Origin: Anaerolineae bacterium
Lineage (GTDB): Bacteria; Chloroflexota; Anaerolineae; Aggregatilineales; Phototrophicaceae
Reading direction: 5' to 3'
Assembly (NCBI GenBank): GCA_022823165.1
Contig: JAJDXR010000070.1
Coordinates: 124,001 to 188,000 of the forward strand
Length of the DNA: 64,000 nucleotides
Made by a program: the position numbers and the translations under genes. Below the pieces are notes generated by a model, which worked only from the letters and a program-made list of their open reading frames with translations, had not been told where the DNA came from and did no database searches. Every line of letters starts with the position of its first letter. The stretch's first letter is position 1. Positions 27,068 through 35,201 of this stretch are shown here, piece by piece.

Positions 27068-28066
27068 CTAGTTGGCTGCGCGCTCCATACGAATGCGAGG
27101 ATCTACAATGACCAGCAAGATGTCTGATACGGTCGTGCCGATGACGGTAAGTATGGATATGAACATGAGCAATGTCGCCGTGAGAAAGGTGTCCTGAGTA
27201 ACGAGTCCTCGCAGCAGCATCGGTCCCGCCGTCGGCAAACTCAAAACAATCGCCGTAATTGTTCCACCTGAAACCAGTGAAGGGAAAAGCCAGGCCAGGC
27301 TGCTTATAATTGGATTCAGCGCCACGCGCACCGGATACTTGAAAAGCAGCCGCGCCTCGCCGACGCCCTTGCTGCGCGCCGTGATGACATACTGCTTGTT
27401 GAGTTCATCCAGCAGCGTGCCGCGCAAAACGCGAATCAAGCCGGCCGTGCCGCCGGTTCCAATAACCAGTATAGGTATGGGCAGATGTAGCAATAGATCG
27501 CCAACCTTCGCCCAATTCCAGGGAGCGTCGAGGTATTCGGGCGAAAATAGCCCGGTAAGATTGAGGCCGAACTGCTTGAATCCTATATATAGCAAAATTA
27601 GAGCGAGCATGAAGTTCGGTATCGCCAGGCCGATGAAGCCGATGATTGAAATCACATAATCGCCAATGGAATACTGATTCGTCGCCGAATATATGCCAAT
27701 GGGAATTGCAACCGAGTAGGTAAATAGCGCGCTCAGAATGGCGATGGCAAAGGTCAGCGCCAAGCGCTCGCCGATGATGTCTCTGACGGGCTGCTGCCAA
27801 CCAAACGAGAATCCAAAGTCGCCCTGCAAGACGCTGCCCAGCCACTTGAAATATCTCGCGTAAGTGGGCAGGTCCAAGCCATATTGCCGTCGAAGCCGCT
27901 CGACGATTTCTTCGCTTATTTGTTCGCCTGTATTCTGCTCCAGCCGCGTGATGTACGTGGACAGGTAGTCGCCCGGCGGCAATTCAATCACGATGAACGT
28001 GACAATCGATACCATCCAAATTAGAAATACTAGATATACTAGCCGCTGCAGAACATAATTTTTCAT
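27068..28066 (-). CDS. oppB: Opp-type ABC importer permease (OppB-like)
   Basis: A 332-residue permease with six spans. The start MKNYVLQRLVYLVFLIWMVS is typical of OppB/DppB, and the coupling helix shows ELNKQYVITARSKGVGEARLLFKYPVR near residues 215-242. I chose the ATG at 28064-28066; the open frame also has a TTG nine codons earlier. It is the first gene of a minus-strand operon (oppB-oppC-gntR-adh-sdr) with a near-perfect promoter at 28112-28140 whose -35 lies inside operator B. Opp-type importers carry oligopeptides, but also oligosaccharides in many Thermotogae, archaea and Chloroflexota. Confidence 0.88.
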   Translation of the reverse strand: MKNYVLQRLVYLVFLIWMVSIVTFIVIELPPGDYLSTYITRLEQNTGEQISEEIVERLRRQYGLDLPTYARYFKWLGSVLQGDFGFSFGWQQPVRDIIGERLALTFAIAILSALFTYSVAIPIGIYSATNQYSIGDYVISIIGFIGLAIPNFMLALILLYIGFKQFGLNLTGLFSPEYLDAPWNWAKVGDLLLHLPIPILVIGTGGTAGLIRVLRGTLLDELNKQYVITARSKGVGEARLLFKYPVRVALNPIISSLAWLFPSLVSGGTITAIVLSLPTAGPMLLRGLVTQDTFLTATLLMFISILTVIGTTVSDILLVIVDPRIRMERAAN

Positions 28067-28111
28067 CAGTCTGCGCTTCGATTGGCTTGACAAGCTGGCC
28101 TCACACTTGCG

Positions 28112-28140
28112 ATTCTAGCCACCCCCAGGCAGATTGTCAA
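28112..28140 (-). promoter_or_regulatory. Promoter of the oppB-oppC-gntR-adh-sdr operon
   Basis: On the minus strand TTGACA occupies 28140-28135, then a 17-base spacer, then TAGAAT at 28117-28112. The -35 hexamer lies inside operator B (28133-28144), so repressor binding would block it. Confidence 0.75.
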
Positions 28141-28144
28141 CAAT
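28133..28144. promoter_or_regulatory. Operator site B (ATTGTNNACAAT)
   Basis: ATTGTCAACAAT between the divergent oppB operon and the enolase-superfamily gene. Six bases further on lies an extra half site, TTGACAAT (28151-28158); operator C has TTTACAAT at the same spacing. Confidence 0.75.
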
Positions 28145-28161
28145 GTACACTTGACAATCTT

Positions 28162-28190
28162 TTGTAAATTGCCCCATGCTTGGATATGAT
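28162..28190 (+). promoter_or_regulatory. Probable promoter of the cycloisomerase-like gene
   Basis: TTGTAA at 28162-28167, 17-base spacer, TATGAT at 28185-28190. It starts just downstream of operator B and its half site. Confidence 0.55.
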
Positions 28191-28273
28191 TTCATCATGC
28201 CGGCTACATCAAGATGTCACTTTCAGCCTGGCCATTGTCGACAGAAGCAGGTTCGAGCTTCGGCGGAATATCC

Positions 28274-29362
28274 ATGATCATAAAGCGCGTTGCTGCCCGG
28301 CACTATATTCTGCCTCTCAGCCACCCCATGACGGATGCGACGCATGGCGTCATGACCCACTTCGAGGTGGTTCTGGCTGAGTTGGAAACGGAATGCGGCC
28401 GGACGGGCTACGGCTACACCTATACCATCGGCTGCGGCGGAACCGCTATCAAGGCGCTGATTGAGCGCGATCTGCAGCCGCTGCTGATTGGCGCGGAGGC
28501 CACCCGGATCGAGCGGATATGGGAGCGGATGTGGCGCTGCCTGCACTATGTTGGCCGCGGCGGGCTGGTCGCCTTCGCCATGTCCGCGCTGGATATAGCG
28601 CTCTGGGATCTCAAGGGCAAGCGGAAAGGGCTGCCGCTTTGGAAATTGCTCGGCGGCTATTCGAGCCGCGTCCGCGCCTACGCCGGCGGCATTGATCTGC
28701 AGCTGGATCCGGAGGAAATGGTTGAGCAGACGCGCTGCAACCTGCGCAAGGGCTTCCGCGCCATCAAAATTAAGGTAGGGCGCGACAAACTCTCGGAAGA
28801 TGTCGAACGGCTGCGCGCGGTACGCGAATGCGTCGGCTCTGATATTCCCGTGATGATTGACGCCAACATGCGCTATACCGTCGAGCGGGCGATTAGAGCC
28901 GCGCAAGCCTTCAAGCCTTACGACGTGTTCTGGTTCGAGGAGCCGACGATTCCGGACGACTATGCCGGCATGGCGCGGATCGCGCGGGAAGGCGGCATTC
29001 CGCTGGCGGCCGGCGAAAATCTGCACACGATCTACGAATTCCGGCATACTCTGGAAGTAGGGCAGGTCGCCTTTCCCGAGCCGGACGTCTCCAATATCGG
29101 CGGCATCACCAATTGGATGCGCGTCGCCAAACTGGCTTATGCCCACAATTTGCAGGTCACGTCTCATGGCGTTCACGAACTGCATTTGCACTTGCTGGCG
29201 GCGATACCCAACGCCTCGTATCTCGAGGTGCACAGCTTTGGCCTGGAGCGTTTTATTAAGAACCCGCCGGTTCTTGTAGATGGAGTTATGATCCCGTCTG
29301 ATGAGCCCGGCCACGGTGTTTGCTTTGACTGGGAGCGACTCGCTGCATACGCAGTCAGCTAG
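28274..29362 (+). CDS. Enolase-superfamily enzyme, probable 3,6-anhydro-L-galactonate cycloisomerase
   Basis: A 362-residue mandelate racemase/muconate lactonizing family protein. KIK (K165/K167) supplies a catalytic lysine; metal ligands are D196 (IDAN), E222 (FEEP) and E248 (AGEN); H298 (TSHG) is on the opposite face. The segments MTHFEVV, GYGYTYTIG and HYVGRGG followed by ALDIALWDLKGK closely match my memory of the Vibrio anhydro-galactonate cycloisomerase, which opens the 3,6-anhydro ring to give 2-keto-3-deoxy-galactonate. The GH117-like neighbours support that reading. Start at 28274 is chosen to match family N-termini and follows GGCGG; an in-frame start at 28214 adds 20 unlikely residues. 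A different sugar-acid dehydratase is the main alternative. Confidence 0.8.
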   Translation: MIIKRVAARHYILPLSHPMTDATHGVMTHFEVVLAELETECGRTGYGYTYTIGCGGTAIKALIERDLQPLLIGAEATRIERIWERMWRCLHYVGRGGLVAFAMSALDIALWDLKGKRKGLPLWKLLGGYSSRVRAYAGGIDLQLDPEEMVEQTRCNLRKGFRAIKIKVGRDKLSEDVERLRAVRECVGSDIPVMIDANMRYTVERAIRAAQAFKPYDVFWFEEPTIPDDYAGMARIAREGGIPLAAGENLHTIYEFRHTLEVGQVAFPEPDVSNIGGITNWMRVAKLAYAHNLQVTSHGVHELHLHLLAAIPNASYLEVHSFGLERFIKNPPVLVDGVMIPSDEPGHGVCFDWERLAAYAVS

Positions 29363-29387
29363 ACTAAAGTTTTTTTATTACGCATAT

Positions 29388-29399
29388 ATTGTTAACAAT
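29388..29399. promoter_or_regulatory. Operator site C (perfect palindrome)
   Basis: ATTGTTAACAAT, a perfect 12-base palindrome upstream of the substrate-binding protein gene. It is followed six bases later by TTTACAAT (29406-29413), which overlaps the -35 hexamer. Confidence 0.75.
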
Positions 29400-29405
29400 G
29401 CACAA

Positions 29406-29434
29406 TTTACAATCTGGGACGGGCCTAATCTAAT
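29406..29434 (+). promoter_or_regulatory. Promoter of the substrate-binding protein gene
   Basis: TTTACA at 29406-29411, 17-base spacer, TCTAAT at 29429-29434, each one mismatch from consensus. It leaves a leader of about 135 bases. Operator C and its half site cover the upstream edge and the -35. Confidence 0.6.
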
Positions 29435-29576
29435 GAGTAAATCCGCAGCGTAGCATTGCCGCAGCTTTTGCTGATGCTTCTACGCTGTTTCAAGAATCAC
29501 GGTGAAAGGAGACCTATTGACTAAAACTGAATCCACACATTTTGTATTGCTTACGTAAAGAGGGAGGAAGACCACC

Positions 29577-31589
29577 ATGAAGCGCAGCATTCTTAGTTTG
29601 ATGTTTATCCTCGTCATGATTCTGCTTTCAGCCACTGGGCTGGCGCAGGACATGAGCGAGGGCGATCTTGTATATCCATTCCAATATGCTGATCTGGACG
29701 CTTACGCGGCCGCGACCGGCAATTCCATCGACATGTGGGGCGAAGCGCCGATGCTGGCCGAGCAAGTCGCCGCCGGCGAGTTGCCGCCTGTCGAAGAGCG
29801 CCTGCCCGCCCAGCCTGTTGTCGTCCAGCCCCTCGAACAAATCGGGGAATATGGTGGCGAGCTAAAGGGCCCGACAGCGCTACCCAATTGCTGCGGCTGG
29901 GATGTCCTCGAGATGCGCCTGCAGAAGCTGCTGACGATCGATACCGATTTAAGTACGATCATCCCCAACGTCGCCCAGTCGTATGAGGTTTCCGACGATC
30001 AAACCACCTTCACCATTCGCTTGCGCGAAGGCCACAAATGGTCGGACGGCACACCCTTCACCACCGAAGACTTCCGCTTCTACTTTGAAGATGTGCTCGG
30101 CAACGCCGAGTTGACGCCGAATATCGGCGGACCCTGGGGGCTGGACGGTGAATTGCCCGAGATCGACATCGTAGACGACACCACCATTACTTTCACCTAC
30201 CCCGAACCGCGCTATGGCTTGATCATTCAGCTCGGCAGCGAAGTCGGCCATCGCGGTTACCGCCCGTCTCACTACTTCCAGCAGTATCACCTGGATTACA
30301 ACGCCGACGCCAATGCGCTGGCCGACGAATTGGGATTTGACGGCTGGGTGCAGATGTTCAACGCCAAGATGAATCCCTATAACTTCACCTGGAACCTGGG
30401 CTCCGAGACCGATCCGTACTCGCCCACGCTGAACACCTTCGTCTTCGTCAGTGAAGACTCCTTCGGCAACAAACTCTACGAGCGCAATCCCTACTTCTTC
30501 AAGGTCGATACCGCCGGCAACCAACTGCCCTATACCGATACCCTGCGCCGAATTCTGGTCGAAGATGTCCAAGTCCAGGACTTGAAGGGCATCGCCGGTG
30601 AATACACGCACTTCGGCTGGGGCACACTGCTTAGCTATCCCACCTATCGCGAAAACGAAGAGGCCGGCGGCTATCGCACCGCCCTGGCCGAATACAGCCG
30701 CGGTAACGAATACGCGCTTGGATTCAATTTCACCACCGAGAACTTGTCCCTGCGCGAGATCTTCTGGGACAAACGTTTCCGCCAAGCCATGTCCGTCGCC
30801 ATAAACCGCGAGGAAATCAACGACCTGGTCTACTTCGGCCTGGCTAATCCCTCACAGAATTCGCTGGTCCCCACTTCCGCCTTCTACGAACCGTGGATGA
30901 CGACCAACTACGCTCAGTACGATCCCGACCTGGCCAACCAGCTCCTGGACGAAATGGGACTGGACCAACGCGACGGCGATGGTTTCCGTCTCCGCCCCGA
31001 CGGCGAAACCCTCTTCATCAACTTCCAGGTCTATGTGCCCGAAGACGCCTGGCGCCAAGTCGGCGAGTTGATCGCTTCCTACTGGAACGAGGTTGGCGTC
31101 AAGACGCAGTACAAGCTGATCGGGAATAGCGTTTTCGCCGAGTTGAGAAACAGCAACTCGCTCGACATCTCGTCCTGGGCCGCCGATGTCCTGGATATCG
31201 GCGAGGTAGCCAGCTCGCTGGGCAACACCCGCGTCAGCTGGGGCAACCGCGCATCCGGTATCCCCTGGCGCACCTGGCTGCAAAGCGACGGCGCTGATGG
31301 CGAAGAACCGCCGCAGGAAATCAAGGACCTCTGGGAGCTTGGCGAGCAATTCCTCAATACACCCTACTACTCCGACGAATGGCATGAGACCGGCAAAGCT
31401 TACTACGATGCGTCCTTCGGCGGTCTCTATATCATCGGCGTAATCCAGCGTCCGCCCCAGCCCTTGCTCTTCAAGACCAACCTGAAGAACACGCCGCCCA
31501 ATGACACCACCGGCCACTGGGCCTGGAGTTACCGTCAGTGGGTCATGTTCATGCCCGAACAGTGGTACTTCGAAGGCGGTGGCAACTAA
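29577..31589 (+). CDS. ABC importer substrate-binding protein, family 5 (Opp/Dpp type)
   Basis: A 670-residue exported binding protein. Residues 1-23 form a signal peptide (MKRSILSLMFILVMILLSATGLA) with no lipobox Cys, so it is probably released or held by other means. The SBP_bac_5 core is recognised by YEVSDDQTTFTIRLREGHKWSDG (about 140-160) and SVAINREEINDLVYFGLA (about 405-422). It is longer than the usual 520-600 residues, with aromatic-rich loops as in oligosaccharide-binding members. GGGAGG lies just upstream of the ATG. It has its own promoter and operator and completes the importer formed by oppB, oppC, oppD and oppF. Confidence 0.88.
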   Translation: MKRSILSLMFILVMILLSATGLAQDMSEGDLVYPFQYADLDAYAAATGNSIDMWGEAPMLAEQVAAGELPPVEERLPAQPVVVQPLEQIGEYGGELKGPTALPNCCGWDVLEMRLQKLLTIDTDLSTIIPNVAQSYEVSDDQTTFTIRLREGHKWSDGTPFTTEDFRFYFEDVLGNAELTPNIGGPWGLDGELPEIDIVDDTTITFTYPEPRYGLIIQLGSEVGHRGYRPSHYFQQYHLDYNADANALADELGFDGWVQMFNAKMNPYNFTWNLGSETDPYSPTLNTFVFVSEDSFGNKLYERNPYFFKVDTAGNQLPYTDTLRRILVEDVQVQDLKGIAGEYTHFGWGTLLSYPTYRENEEAGGYRTALAEYSRGNEYALGFNFTTENLSLREIFWDKRFRQAMSVAINREEINDLVYFGLANPSQNSLVPTSAFYEPWMTTNYAQYDPDLANQLLDEMGLDQRDGDGFRLRPDGETLFINFQVYVPEDAWRQVGELIASYWNEVGVKTQYKLIGNSVFAELRNSNSLDISSWAADVLDIGEVASSLGNTRVSWGNRASGIPWRTWLQSDGADGEEPPQEIKDLWELGEQFLNTPYYSDEWHETGKAYYDASFGGLYIIGVIQRPPQPLLFKTNLKNTPPNDTTGHWAWSYRQWVMFMPEQWYFEGGGN

Positions 31590-31614
31590 GCTGACCCTTA
31601 AATCCGCAAGCAGT

Positions 31615-31644
31615 GTCGTGGTGTGGCGCCTGTCACACCACGAC
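31615..31644 (+). terminator. Strong hairpin after the substrate-binding protein gene
   Basis: A perfect 11-bp stem (31615-31625 with 31634-31644) and an 8-base loop, 25 bases after the stop codon. There is no T run, so it may stabilise the 3' end of the abundant binding-protein transcript as much as terminate it. Confidence 0.55.
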
Positions 31645-31667
31645 GCATTCTGCCAGGCAATCAGGTA

Positions 31668-31904
31668 TCAGCTCTGATATGCCACTTGCTAAACAGCAAC
31701 TACGATGCGCAAAGCGACAGCTATCATAAGCAGCGCAATATGGAATTGACAATCGGGGCGGATATGCTCGGCAGAGTCTATCAGTCAGCGACGCTCTTCG
31801 CGCCGGGCCAAGCGCCTGTTGTCATTGAGCGCCGCGCGAGCGACCGAGCCAGCGCCATATCCATCCCGGATATGGATATGTGGACTATTCTGAAGTTGGA
31901 GTGA
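31668..31904 (+). pseudogene. Possible C-terminal remnant of a glycoside hydrolase
   Basis: An open stretch of about 78 codons without a plausible start. The translation has HLLNSNYDAQSD, then strand-like segments, RVYQSATLFAPGQ and the ending SIPDMDMWTILKLE. Such a pattern (HLxNyxYD ... lYSPD ... vPxLdvWxllxle) is what I recall from the C-terminal beta-sandwich of several glycosidases, including GH66-like proteins. No catalytic part precedes it; the upstream sequence is the hairpin and the binding-protein gene. I read it as a gene fragment left by deletion. It could also be chance. Confidence 0.4.
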
Positions 31905-31907
31905 GGC

Positions 31908-32267
31908 TTAAGCGGAGTGGCTGGTCGTCCATTTTTCACGGACGGCTGTTAACTGCGACAGCAACTGCTCGCGCGTCCATTCATCTTCAAAGAAGCTGCA
32001 ATTTTCAAAGAAGCGCAACAGCTCCTTGAACCGCCCATGGATCTCCTCAGGCGTGGCGGCAGCCGGCGCCCGGCTGAAGAGGCGCCTGCGGAAGGGCGGG
32101 ACGAGCCATTCGGGGGGCGGCTCGCCGGTCTCGAGGATGTGCTCGCTCGCCCTGAAATATTGCGTAACAGCGGATTCAGCCGCGCGATTCGTCGTCCACA
32201 AGATGACGCGGACCAGCATGAAGGCGCCTATCAGCGACGCCAGCGTAAAGATCGCCAGCAAATCCAT
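31908..32267 (-). CDS. Small single-span membrane protein downstream of oppF
   Basis: A 119-residue protein with one N-terminal membrane span ([24 protein letters not shown], 1-24) and a cytoplasmic, charged helical part (about 70-119, with FFENCSFFEDEWTREQLLSQL). It overlaps the oppF stop by one base, so it is translated with the importer ATPases. Function unknown; it may be a membrane-associated accessory of the importer or an unrelated passenger. Confidence 0.6.
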   Translation of the reverse strand: MDLLAIFTLASLIGAFMLVRVILWTTNRAAESAVTQYFRASEHILETGEPPPEWLVPPFRRRLFSRAPAAATPEEIHGRFKELLRFFENCSFFEDEWTREQLLSQLTAVREKWTTSHSA

Positions 32268-33319
32268 CAGCCGTCCTCATCGACTCCGCGCAGTTCCAAT
32301 TCCTCCGCGAAATGGCAGGCGGCAAAATGCCCGGGCGCGACTTCGCTCCACGCGGGCGTTTCCTGGGCGCAGATCTCTTGCGCGTAACGACAGCGTGGAT
32401 GGAAATAACAGCCGGTCGGCGGATCAGCCGGATTGGCCACTTCACCGGGCAAGATAATCCGATCCATCTTGATTTCGGGATCCGTGGTCGGCACGGCTGA
32501 TAGCAGCGCCTCGGTATAGGGATGTTTGGGATCGCTGAAGAGCGACTCGGTCTCGGCCAATTCCACCAGCTGGCCCACGTACATGACGCCGACGCGATCC
32601 GAAATATGCTCGACGACTGACAGGTCGTGAGCGATGAAGAGAAAGGTCAGATTAAATTCTTCCTGCAGGTCTTCCAGCAGGTTGAGGATCTGCGCCTGAA
32701 TCGAGACATCCAGGGCGGAAACCGCTTCATCGCAGACGATCAAACGCGGATTCGGCGCCAGCGAGCGGGCGATGCCAATGCGTTGCCGCTGCCCGCCGGA
32801 AAAGGCATGCGGATAACGATTGAGATGCTGGATATCCAGGCCGACCACATCCATAAGTTCGCGCACGCGGTCTTGTATATCGCGCGAATCGGAGAGCAAT
32901 TTGTTGTTGCGGATCGGCTCGGCGATGATGTCGAGCACGGACATGCGCGGGTCCAGGGAGGAATAGGGGTCCTGGAATATCATGTGAAAATGCTGACGCA
33001 CAGCTCGCAGCTCGCGCCGATCCAAAGCGGCGATATCGACTTGCTCGCCGTCCGGCAGGCGAAAAAGCACCTCGCCCTCGCTCGGTTCGATAGCCCGAAC
33101 GATGCAGCGCCCCAGCGTGGTCTTGCCGCTGCCGGATTCGCCTACCAAGCCGAATGTTTCGCCTTCGCGAATGACGAAACTGACGCCGTCCACCGCTTTG
33201 ACCTGGCCCTGGACCGAACGGAAGAAGCCTTTCTCAATCGGAAAATGCTTCTTGAGGTCGCGCACCTCCAGCAGCGCTTCGCCGATGACTTTGGTTGCGG
33301 GCGCCTGCGCCTCAGGCAT
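32267..33319 (-). CDS. oppF: Opp-type ABC importer ATPase (OppF-like)
   Basis: A 350-residue ATPase starting at the ATG at 33317-33319 ([14 protein letters not shown]), which overlaps the end of oppD by eight bases; the longer open frame is not protein-like. Walker [10 protein letters not shown] is near residue 65, the signature [15 protein letters not shown] near 178 and Walker [15 protein letters not shown] near 200. The C-terminal oligopeptide-transporter extension has the expected cysteines ([17 protein letters not shown]). It works with OppD to drive uptake through OppBC. Confidence 0.92.
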   Translation of the reverse strand: MPEAQAPATKVIGEALLEVRDLKKHFPIEKGFFRSVQGQVKAVDGVSFVIREGETFGLVGESGSGKTTLGRCIVRAIEPSEGEVLFRLPDGEQVDIAALDRRELRAVRQHFHMIFQDPYSSLDPRMSVLDIIAEPIRNNKLLSDSRDIQDRVRELMDVVGLDIQHLNRYPHAFSGGQRQRIGIARSLAPNPRLIVCDEAVSALDVSIQAQILNLLEDLQEEFNLTFLFIAHDLSVVEHISDRVGVMYVGQLVELAETESLFSDPKHPYTEALLSAVPTTDPEIKMDRIILPGEVANPADPPTGCYFHPRCRYAQEICAQETPAWSEVAPGHFAACHFAEELELRGVDEDG

Positions 33320-34337
33320 AGATCGGCTCGCTTGCTTCGCTGTGAAGATAGCAGCGGACAAAATGCTGATTTCCCATGTCAACCAGCGACGGCACGGCGG
33401 CATCGCACTTGCCGGCTATGAAGTCATCGCAGCGCGAGGCGAAGCCGCATTGCGGCGGTGGATTCATCGGTACGGGGACATTGCCGCGGATGGCGTCTAG
33501 CCGGCCCCGTCCGCGCCCGCCCAGGCGCGGGATAGACTTCAGCAGGCGCTGCGTGTAGGGATGCAGCGGATTCTTGAATAGTTCGACAGTCGAGGCGCGC
33601 TCGACCACCCGGCCCAGGTACATGACGTTGACTTCGTCGGCGATTTCAGCGATCACGCCCAAGTCATGGGTGATATACATGATGGCCATGCCGAATTCAT
33701 TCTGCAACTCCTTCATCAACTCCAGGATTTGCGCCTGCACCGTGACGTCCAGCGCGGTGGTCGGCTCATCCGCAATCAGCAGCGACGGACTGCAAGACAG
33801 GGCCATCGCAATCATCGCTCGCTGGCGCATGCCGCCCGAAAGCTGATGAGGATATTCGTCGAATCGCTGTTTCGGGTTGGATATGCCCACGCGATTGATC
33901 ATATCCAGGGCGATGCGCTTCACTTTGCGTTTGTCGCGGGTGACGTGCAGCTGGATGGCTTCCGCGATTTGGGCGCCGATGGTATGCACCGGCGACAGGC
34001 TGGTCATCGGTTCCTGGAAGACCATGGAGATTTCCGCCCCGCGAATCGCGCGAATTTCTCGGCTGTGCGGGTTGAGTTGGCATAAGTCGACGCGGCTGCC
34101 ATTGCTGCCCCTCAGGAATATCCGGCCCGACTGGATGGCGCCCGGCGGCGGCACAATCTGCAAGATCGACTGCGCCGTCACGCTCTTGCCCGAGCCCGAC
34201 TCGCCGATGACGCCGACGGTTTGACGAGGCGCAATGTTAATGTCCACGCCGTCCACGGCCTTGAGCGTCCCTTCGGGCAAGTTGAAGTAGGTGCGGAGAT
34301 CCTGAACCTCGAGTACGTAATCGCGGACGGCTTCCAT
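33312..34337 (-). CDS. oppD: Opp-type ABC importer ATPase (OppD-like)
   Basis: A 341-residue ATPase with Walker [12 protein letters not shown] near 37-47, signature [15 protein letters not shown] near 163-177, Walker [15 protein letters not shown] near 181-194 and the C-terminal cysteine-containing extension ([15 protein letters not shown]). It is the first gene of the oppD-oppF-small-membrane-protein unit. Its promoter, 35 bases upstream, carries operator D over the -10, exactly as at the GH117-like gene. Confidence 0.92.
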   Translation of the reverse strand: MEAVRDYVLEVQDLRTYFNLPEGTLKAVDGVDINIAPRQTVGVIGESGSGKSVTAQSILQIVPPPGAIQSGRIFLRGSNGSRVDLCQLNPHSREIRAIRGAEISMVFQEPMTSLSPVHTIGAQIAEAIQLHVTRDKRKVKRIALDMINRVGISNPKQRFDEYPHQLSGGMRQRAMIAMALSCSPSLLIADEPTTALDVTVQAQILELMKELQNEFGMAIMYITHDLGVIAEIADEVNVMYLGRVVERASTVELFKNPLHPYTQRLLKSIPRLGGRGRGRLDAIRGNVPVPMNPPPQCGFASRCDDFIAGKCDAAVPSLVDMGNQHFVRCYLHSEASEPIYA

Positions 34338-34371
34338 GGCGCTTCCGGCGTCGGCTTGGGGATATTGTCAT

Positions 34372-34383
34372 AATGTAGACAAT
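34372..34383. promoter_or_regulatory. Operator site D (one mismatch)
   Basis: On the minus strand ATTGTCTACATT, one base from the ATTGTNNACAAT consensus. Its right half forms the -10 of the oppD promoter. Confidence 0.65.
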
Positions 34384-34400
34384 CTACAAAATCTTGTCAA
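34372..34400 (-). promoter_or_regulatory. Promoter of oppD-oppF
   Basis: On the minus strand TTGACA at 34400-34395, 17-base spacer, TACATT at 34377-34372. Its layout copies the promoter at 22005-22033: the operator starts in the spacer and ends with the -10. Confidence 0.7.
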
Positions 34401-34454
34401 GTTTTGCGGCAAGGGCGTGGAGAATATCGTGTGCCTGAGTGGCTGTCTGAATAC

Positions 34455-34477
34455 AAAAAGACGCCAAAGGCGGCGTC
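34455..34477 (-). terminator. Rho-independent terminator after tRNA-Val
   Basis: On the minus strand GACGCC (34477-34472) pairs with GGCGTC (34465-34460), followed by TTTTT. It lies 22 bases downstream of the tRNA 3' end. Confidence 0.75.
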
Positions 34478-34499
34478 AGATTCTTCAGGATTGCTGGAG

Positions 34500-34572
34500 T
34501 GGGCGATGTAAGACTCGAACTTACAACCTTCCAGGTGTAAACCGGATGCTCTGCCAATTGAGCTAATCGCCC
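34500..34572 (-). tRNA. tRNA-Val (anticodon TAC)
   Basis: A 73-base cloverleaf on the minus strand. The acceptor stem is GGGCGAT/ATCGCCC with discriminator A; the D-arm is GCTCAATTGGCAGAGC; the anticodon stem TCCGG/CTGGA encloses TTTACAC, giving anticodon TAC; the T-arm contains GTTCGAGTC. The 3' CCA is not encoded. Confidence 0.95.
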
Positions 34573-34625
34573 TCAGATCGCCAAGTATAGCGTGTTGGGC
34601 AGTGAGCAGTCAAGGCTGCCTTTGC

Positions 34626-35180
34626 TTACATCCGCGGCGGCGTTACGCCGGTCTGGCCCTGATATTTGCCCTTTTTGTCGGCGTACGATTGCTCGCAGGT
34701 TTCATCGGCTTCGAAGAATAGCACCTGCGCCAAGCCTTCGTTGGCGTAGACTTTGGCGGGCAGCGGCGTCGTATTGCTGATCTCCAGCGTGACAAAGCCT
34801 TCCCACTCCGGCTCAAACGGGGTGACATTCACAATCAATCCGCAGCGCGCGTAGGTCGATTTGCCCAGGCAGATTGTCAGCACATTGCGTGGAATGCGGA
34901 AGTACTCCACCGAGCGCGACAGCGCAAATGAGTTGGGCGGAATGATGCAGACATCGCCCTGGAAATCGACGAATGATTCGCTGGCGAAATGCTTGGGATC
35001 AACAACAGCCGAGCGCACATTGGTAAAGATCTTGAATTCGTCTGACACGCGCAGGTCATATCCATAGGACGACACGCCATAGCTGATCGCGCCCTCGCGC
35101 ACCTGTTGATCGACGAAGGGTTCAATCATGCGCCGCTCGCGCGCCATTCGTTTGATCCAGTGGTCGGGTTTGAGTCCCAT
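34626..35180 (-). CDS. dcd: dCTP deaminase
   Basis: A 184-residue trimeric deaminase that makes dUTP (or dUMP in the bifunctional form) from dCTP for thymidylate synthesis. The family start [12 protein letters not shown], the segment [20 protein letters not shown] (about 33-52), the catalytic stretch [29 protein letters not shown] (about 108-136) and the C-terminal [14 protein letters not shown] all fit. The ATG is preceded by AGGAAG. It follows argS by 21 bases and probably shares its transcript. Confidence 0.96.
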   Translation of the reverse strand: MGLKPDHWIKRMARERRMIEPFVDQQVREGAISYGVSSYGYDLRVSDEFKIFTNVRSAVVDPKHFASESFVDFQGDVCIIPPNSFALSRSVEYFRIPRNVLTICLGKSTYARCGLIVNVTPFEPEWEGFVTLEISNTTPLPAKVYANEGLAQVLFFEADETCEQSYADKKGKYQGQTGVTPPRM

Positions 35181-35201
35181 AATGGCTTCCTGCCCCGGCG
35201 C

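Noticed and set aside
28223..29314. Long minus-strand open frame (363 codons) opposite the cycloisomerase-like gene
   Set aside because: The plus strand encodes a complete enolase-superfamily enzyme with all catalytic residues; the minus frame has no family features and reflects GC-rich codon bias.
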